A program made the position numbers and the translations under genes. Shown in pieces: positions 1 through 6,700 of a stretch of DNA of 9,659 nt (its first letter is position 1; each line of letters opens with the position of its first letter). Origin of the DNA: an uncultured euryarchaeote (lineage in GTDB: Archaea; Thermoplasmatota; Poseidoniia; Poseidoniales; Poseidoniaceae); NCBI GenBank assembly GCA_937892665.1, contig CALBJF010000353.1, positions 1-9,659 of the forward strand, read 5' to 3'. Under the pieces are notes generated by a model that ran no database searches, had not been told where the DNA came from, and saw only the letters and a program-made list of their open reading frames with translations.

Positions 1-633
1 GAGATTCTTCTCATAAATAATTGGAACGTTGGATTCTTCAAAGGCTTTGATAGAAGAGTCTCTACTAGGATTAAATCCAATGAAATGACTTCCATCAATC
101 ATCATGGAGAGATCCATCTCAGAATCACCCACTGATAGTACGTTCTTGGATTCAAAACCATGCATCTCAATGAGTCGTTGGATGATTTCTCCTTTACCAC
201 TTGCGTGAAGTCTGCAAATTCCGTTATCACTCAAGTAATCATCATCATCGAATTCAAAACCATTCGCAACCCAGTCATCAACTTTGAGTAAAGCTGCAAT
301 ACTGCTGACAAATATGTCAACACCAGCACTAACGATAGCCACATAGACACCATGTTCTTGCAAATGAGCAACGAGTTCACGTGCACCAGGCATCAATGAG
401 ATACCTGAATACATTCGAAAGAGTTCATCCCTATGTATTGGAGAGCGTATCTCCTTCCACATAGCAATATCAGATCGCATGAACTCAACATCGGATATTT
501 CTCCAGCAATAAAGCGAGAGAGATTCTTACTGTTGTCTGTGCCAAAGCCATCATGGAGGGTTTTCCATGAACTCACCGAGTCAACCAGAACGCCATCACA
601 ATCAAAGACTACACAGAGACATACGTCGCTCAT
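1..633 (-). CDS. HAD-family phosphatase, SerB-like (3' end cut by window edge)
   Basis: The frame reads from ATG at 633-631 to base 1 without a stop, giving 211 residues. All four HAD motifs are visible: motif I DCDGVLVDS with the nucleophile and acid/base Asp11 and Asp13, motif II in AIVSAGVDI (Ser102), motif III Lys147 in SGKGEII, and motif IV VGDSEMDLSM (Asp170, Asp174). The helical cap lies between motifs I and II (about residues 20-80). The order and spacing match archaeal phosphoserine phosphatase: VSAGVDI corresponds to VSGGFDI, GKGEII to the AKGEI region, and the last residues (VPIIYEKNL) sit near the usual C-terminus, so probably only about 5-20 residues are missing. The likely reaction is hydrolysis of a small phosphomonoester in the cytosol, perhaps the last step of serine synthesis. 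Motif I (DGVLVDS rather than FDSTLV) differs from classical SerB, so another substrate is possible. An in-frame TAG 13 codons upstream and the lack of any other ATG between support this start. No Shine-Dalgarno sequence sits at the usual distance, so the message may be leaderless or translated from a longer transcript. Confidence 0.88.
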   Translation of the reverse strand, partial: MSDVCLCVVFDCDGVLVDSVSSWKTLHDGFGTDNSKNLSRFIAGEISDVEFMRSDIAMWKEIRSPIHRDELFRMYSGISLMPGARELVAHLQEHGVYVAIVSAGVDIFVSSIAALLKVDDWVANGFEFDDDDYLSDNGICRLHASGKGEIIQRLIEMHGFESKNVLSVGDSEMDLSMMIDGSHFIGFNPSRDSSIKAFEESNVPIIYEKNL

Positions 634-738
634 GTACAGACCAATGTCTGCTTCCTTGAAAGCATTCGCCTACCAGCAGAAGATTGGGCCAGTGGCTTGT
701 TGCCACTGGCCCATCAGCTGTCGTCCAGTTTTTCAACT
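634..738. other. Intergenic gap between the giant surface-protein gene and the HAD gene
   Basis: This 105-bp spacer holds a perfect hairpin (685-713) and nothing else that I can identify. I see no clear archaeal TATA/BRE pair ahead of the HAD start at 633. The only purine-rich stretch upstream of that start, AAGGA in minus-strand sense, is about 20 bases away, too far for a normal ribosome binding site. The HAD gene could therefore be read through from the upstream gene, or use a weak promoter I cannot recognise. Confidence 0.6.
685..713 (-). terminator. Perfect 12-bp hairpin, probable terminator or processing site after the giant gene
   Basis: TGGGCCAGTGGC (685-696), a 5-base loop (697-701) and GCCACTGGCCCA (702-713) form an uninterrupted GC-rich stem 26 bases past the stop codon of the giant gene. 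A short outer CAGC/GCTG pair (674-677 with 717-720) could extend it across an internal loop. In minus-strand sense the hairpin is followed by AATCTTCT, which is only weakly U-rich, so it is not a textbook intrinsic terminator. A transcript 3'-end stabiliser or a structured leader of the HAD message are alternatives. The hairpin is directly visible; its role is inferred. Confidence 0.55.
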
Positions 739-3700
739 TCAGACCTTGTTGTACTCTAGGTCGCTGTAGGTCTTGATGACCGATCCTTCACCAGGTCCTG
801 GCTGGTATGTGATTCGGATTGTTCCATCCGTGATCGCAGTACCGTCAGGTGCATGGGTTCGAACCATAATTTGGTCACCAATACCGAAGGTTGATTCCTT
901 GTAAGTTCCTTCGTCCTCTACCTTATCGAAGAAGGTAATGAATGAATCACTGTTCGCTGGACTGAACCCATACACGTCACTTGTGTTAGCAAGAGATGTG
1001 GCATAGGAGGTTCGTGTTCCAGTTGAATCAGTGTACAGAACTGTCACGATGACGGACTGAGTTGAAAGTTCAGCTTCAGTCTGATCAACACTGATTGCCC
1101 AGTATCCATCTGCACCACCGAGATTTTCATTCACTTTGTCGAAGGTAACTCGAGGAGTTCCTAACTTACCAGTCTCTGCAAGAGAAGATGCCCAAACATA
1201 GATGACACCGGAGAGAACGACTGTGATAGCGACCATCAAGATGGTTGCGATAACAGGGCTCACTGCCATTTCGTCATCAACGATTCGAGTGTCTACTTCT
1301 ACATCTTCTTCATCTCTGCGGCTTGACATAGCAAGGGCAGTAACGAAGAATCCTGCGAGAGCAACTACAACGAGGCTTGGAGCGAACGATGGAACTGATC
1401 CGAGTCCGCCACCGAGCGAAACAACGCTAGGAATTCGTCCAGTGTTGTTTGCTGCAAGGAAAGTGCTTGCAGGTTGGTTAGCATGGTTACATACAGGCGC
1501 AGTAGCAGTAGAGTACATCACGTTGTTACACCAATCGCTGTCTTCGAGAAGAGGACGGCGTTCGGATGTCTTGGTTGCATCACTACCATATTGACCAGGC
1601 TTCGACCAATCGTCACCTTGTTGTCCACCAGAGTTAGCTCTGTGGGACGCAGGATCGTCGGTCTGGAAGCGGTCAGCAGGAGCCTTGCTCAAGTCACACT
1701 CTTCATCCAAACAGGTTAGAACGTCCATCTCAACATAGATTTCTCCAGAGGAGTTAACGATGTATACGTATTCTTGAAGAATCATTGTTTCTCCGTATGC
1801 AGGTACTGGATAGTATCTGACATTCTCGGATTCACCATGACCACCATCTGTGTGGAATGTTACAGCCAACATATGGTCGTATGTGAACGGTCCAACGTCT
1901 CCACCAGCACCAATTGTGACCTCAACAGGTACGTATGTACCCGAGAGAACGTTATTGATTCCGAGGAAGTCAAAGCCGATTGCATCGTCAAAGTAGTAGT
2001 CTCCAACCAATTCACGAACGTTTTCAACACGAACACCAATTTCCTGAGTAGCAACACCTTGGGTGTAGCTGGCAATTGACATTACTGCTGGATCGTAGTT
2101 AGGTACGTAACTTGGTGCAGTAGCAGTATCCTTCAGTACAAGACGGATTTGACAGAAGTCAGAACCGCTCGGTCCGATTTGGTGGATACCATTATCGTTC
2201 AAGTAATCAATTTCCCAAGCGTTAGCGTTGGTCGTTGCATCTGGAACCAGTTCGAAGACGAGGTTGTCGTCCTGGATGGTTGCAGTGAAGTAGTTCTGGT
2301 ATGTACATTGGTCAGTTGGTTCAACAGTCCATGCCAAGTCAGCAGCGTTATGATCGACGTCATACTTGACTGCAGACAAGTCATAGGTCAAGTTCTGAGC
2401 ACTTGTGTCATCTTCCATGAGGGAGATGGACCAAGGAGCAACTGGTGTAGATCCGTTAGCGGATGTTACGACAGCGCCAGTAGTAACGTCCCAGTCGAGA
2501 ACAACTGGAGCATCGTTTACTGGGCTGACCGAGAAGTCAACAACTACGCTGTCTGCATCTGTGTTCTCAGCACCGTTATCACTCAGAGTGAGTGTAACAG
2601 GACATGTTCCACCGAGTTCGTTACCAGTGTTTTCAGTCATTGTTAGTTCGTTAGCGACAACATCGACACTGAAAGCAATACAGTCAGTAGGTACGGTTGC
2701 ACCCCATGTGTATACTTGACGAGCCGGGCTTTGTTCGTTGTCCATATCACGGACGTATGACTTACTTGCATTGGAGATGTCTCCAAGGAACTTGGAAACA
2801 CTGCCGAATCCTTCAGGAACAATGTTCGTGTAAGATCCGTCGTCTACGAAGACTGGCATACAATCGATACGCTCTGTGTTACAGATGACTGGTTTGTCGT
2901 TAATGTTGTTAACAGTCAACGTCATGTTCTTGGTATCAGTCAATCCGTGGCTGTCTGTTACAACAAACTCGAATTCGATTGTACCGAACTGGTCATCGAG
3001 AGGTGTTATCGATACGGTGTGTCCGTTCTTGTTCCAGTCAACCAATACATTGCTGTGAGCAACAGTTGTTCCTTCAGTAGCAGTCCAAGTCAATGTAGCT
3101 TCATCGTCTTGTACGTCATCTGCGAGGTTTGTGAGAGACATGGTGTAAACACCGCTGTCTTCATCAACTGCATCATCTGCAAGTGTGGTTTGGATTTCAG
3201 GACATGCACGCTTGATATCAACTGTCAACTCTTGGTTTGTAGCCATAGAGACAGCGTCAATTGTTGCCCAATCATAAGCACAATCTGCTTGTGTCTTAAT
3301 CATGACATCGTAATCCTTAGCAGCGCCAGCAGTGGTTGAACCCTTGTAGGTTCGGTAAACCAATACTTCATCACTGATGCTTCCGGTTTCAAGATCTTCG
3401 TGAGTCGTCTCGATTGAGATGTACTCGCTTAGAGATTGAGCGCCAGTTGTTACAGTTTGAGATGGGTGAACGTTTTGGATGTTCGCCGATCCGTCTTGTA
3501 GGATAGCAACGATGTTTACTGCGTCAGGAGTACCACCAAGGCGGCTGAACGGAATTGCGATTTCGAAGAAACCAGCAGTTGTCGTTCCCAAGTCTGCGTC
3601 AACAGCATCTGTGGACATTGAACTTGTTCCCCAGCCAAGGAATCCATTGGAGTATAGATCCATGTTGGTGTCACTTGTTGCCCAGAACAGATAATCTGCT

Positions 3701-6700
3701 TGGACAGGCAATGTGTGAGCTGCGTTCAAGTTGTAACCAGTGTTTGAACCACCAGCAACGACGTCGAGGTAAATCAACAGGTCGTGAGTTGCGAGATCTT
3801 CACCGGTCATACCGATGTAGAGTGCATCACCTTCGCTGTATGTTACAAGGAGGTCGTTTGTTCCGTCTCCAGAAACCATACCAGGCATAGCATCGTCAGA
3901 TGGGTTTAGTGTAGTTCCACCAATCCAATCTGAGTTGTCACCGTCTACAGCCATGATATCTGGCTGGAATGCAGGTGATACGTATGCTGCACGTGTTCCA
4001 TCAGTTGATAGAAGAGACATACCAACAGCAGATGCAGTACCTTGTAGGTGAGTTGCATCTAGGCTGAACAGGTTTGCTTCATCGATGGTTGCGGAAGCAA
4101 CGATACTAATTGCGTTTGAATCGAGTGTGTTACCAATACTGGTGACATATGCATTCGATCCTGCATTAATTTGCGTTGTTGAAGCAGACCATGTGAGGTT
4201 CTCAACGGATCCTACAGATTCAACTGCGTGGAGGGCTGTTGTTGCAGTAGAGGTACCGCCGTCCCATCGGAACTCAGTATTCTCTGCGTAAACACCAACA
4301 TCTCCAGCTGCGTTTAGTGGGTAAATCCACGAGTAGTCGCCATCAACCATGTACAATCCAGTACCTGTAGCACCACCGTCGACAGAAGCGCCGATAGCGG
4401 TAACAGTTGCACTGTCTGCGTAGACACCAGCAACAGATCCTGCAACGGATGCAGCACCGGTTAGTGTTAGCGTAGCATCATCGATAGAAACACCGTATGC
4501 ATATCCACTGATATCAGTTCCAGAGAGGGTAATGTCATCTCCCGAGTTGAGAGAAGACATACCGATACTGCCAGAAACACCTGTTCCAACGAGGTTGGAA
4601 TTGACATCATTGATGTCACAGCCATCAGTGATGACTGCATTGTCGCCCATGTTGATGGTGTTCAGTTGGCTCTGAATGGTTACAGAGTTACAGTCGACGA
4701 GATCAAGACCGATTGCGTTAGGAGCAACACGACCAGGACTTAGTCCGATTGTGTTGTTCTCAACAACTGGTCCTGAATATCCGCCAGTACTGGTTCCGTA
4801 GTAGACAGCGATGTTTGTTCCACCGTCACTGTAGGAGTCAAGCACCTTGAGGCTGTAAGATCCAGCAACGCTGTAGGATGTGTATCGAGCATATGCTGTG
4901 TTCGAACTGAAAGTTCCGTAAGCCCATGAGTCCGTGGTACCGTCAGGCTTGGTAATTTCAAGCCCAACTTCGCCGCCCCAGCTGTCAGTTTCTAGATCGA
5001 CGTATGCTGTAGCACCAGAAGGTATGGTGAACGTACATGTCGATGTAGTCCTGTAGGAGTTTCCTGCAATCGTACATAGGGATGTCGAAGGAGCAGGAGG
5101 TGCTTCAGAAGAATCAATTCGGATACCACCGTCTGCGTCCAATAGAGTGTTGTTGGAAACATCACCATGTCCACCGTTGATTGTGATACCAGGCTTGCTA
5201 GCATCACTGACACCGGTGATTGAGTTGTTGTCCAATACATATCCACCTGTGTTAATCAATTGAATAGCGGTTTCTGGTCCATCGAATGTGTTATTGAAGA
5301 CTGTCAAGCGCTTGGTCGATTGATCGTATGCTCGAACACCGTACTTACCAGTGGAGCTGCTGAAGGTGTTATCCTTGACAACAGCATCATCGGCATATGA
5401 GTTCGTGTAGAACCACACGTCAGCGATTTCTCCACCATCGAGGAAGGTATTTCCTTCAATAGTTGTGTTATCTGCACCGAATTCGTCAGCATTGTGTCCA
5501 TATGAGTATCCAGACCGTTGGAAGAAAATTCCAGCGCCACAGTCCGTCAATGTACTATCAACGATGTATGAGTTATCTGAACCATAGAGGTTGACACAGA
5601 CGTCTGTTGATGAGATAGCATTGTTCAGAGGTGTGTAACCCTTGTAATGTGTCATCGAAACGTTATCAATTCGCAACCATTCAGAAACATAATCATTGCT
5701 GCTCCACGTAGATGCGTACGCCATACCACTGGTAACCGAAGCAATTGGATTCAATGTTGAATCCTTAATCGAGATATCCATTGCTTGGTACACGTAACCG
5801 ATTTCGACACCAGTTTGTTGACCGGTTGTTGGGTTCACTGCAAGACCATATACTTCGGAATTGTGAAGATACAATTCTGGTGCATCCGATCCACCTTGAG
5901 CATACCATCGTTGGGTATCACCGAAGGTGTACGAACCTGTAACCAAAACCTTGGTGTTGTTCCAGTTGTGCTCTTCATTGTTATCGAAGTACATGAATGG
6001 AACGTCTACCATGATGGTCTTTCCAGACATGTCTTCAGGAGTTGCTCCGTAGTAACCATACTCTTTGTAGGATCCACCGTCACCGTCAGTCAAGGTTCGA
6101 GAAGAACCAGTTCCGAGGTAACGTGAACCGCTACATCCAGCGACCATCACGTATGATGAACTGCTGTAAGTGTAGCAAACACGTGCTTCGATACGATCCG
6201 TTAAGTCAATAGTTCCAGTGAGTCCACTAGCATCAGAAAGACTGAGAGATTGGAAAGCATATCTGAAATCACCCTTACTGGATGTGTATTCAATCAGAGC
6301 AACTGTAGCTGCTTGATATCCCGCCAGGTCGTCACTTGTCGTACCTGAAGAGTCCACACGGACGGTTCTGAATTGTATTCCAGAAGCATCTCCATTGGAG
6401 TCGGTTGTACCTGTTCCAGTGATCTTCTTGTCAGCATTCATCAGAACAACGTTTGTTCCTTGAACACCAGACCCATCTGCTTCGATAGTCATTTCCAATT
6501 CACGCATTCGCTCGAAATCACCAGTTCCGGTAACGGATACCTTAGAGGTATCAACAGTTCCTTCGATGAAGTCAACCTTGCTTGAACCTGTAACAACAAC
6601 ATCGTGCGTCGTACTCGCAAATGCCGAGTCCGTTATCGTGAACTCTTGGCTTCCTGCGGTTTCAAGGCCAACATCGTTTCCTGCTAGAGTAATGCCGTCA

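Noticed and set aside
634..738. tRNA or small RNA gene in the intergenic gap
   Set aside because: Only one hairpin is present; no cloverleaf, no conserved T-loop sequence and no clear promoter could be found.
479..769. 96-codon plus-strand frame
   Set aside because: It runs antisense across the start of the HAD gene, the hairpin and the end of the giant gene; its protein is Ser/Arg-rich with no recognisable fold.
1202..1594. 130-codon plus-strand frame over the pilin and anchor segments
   Set aside because: It is antisense to the most clearly recognised domain (pilin N-terminus) and shows no domain of its own.
2149..2646. 165-codon plus-strand frame
   Set aside because: It lies wholly antisense to the cadherin-like domains; its Cys/Val/Ser-rich composition is what reverse-complemented Thr/Asp/Asn-rich codons give.
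4735..6024. NNT-rung repeats as DNA tandem repeats or a CRISPR array
   Set aside because: The periodicity is at the protein level only; the DNA of the rungs differs too much, and there are no identical direct repeats with uniform spacers.
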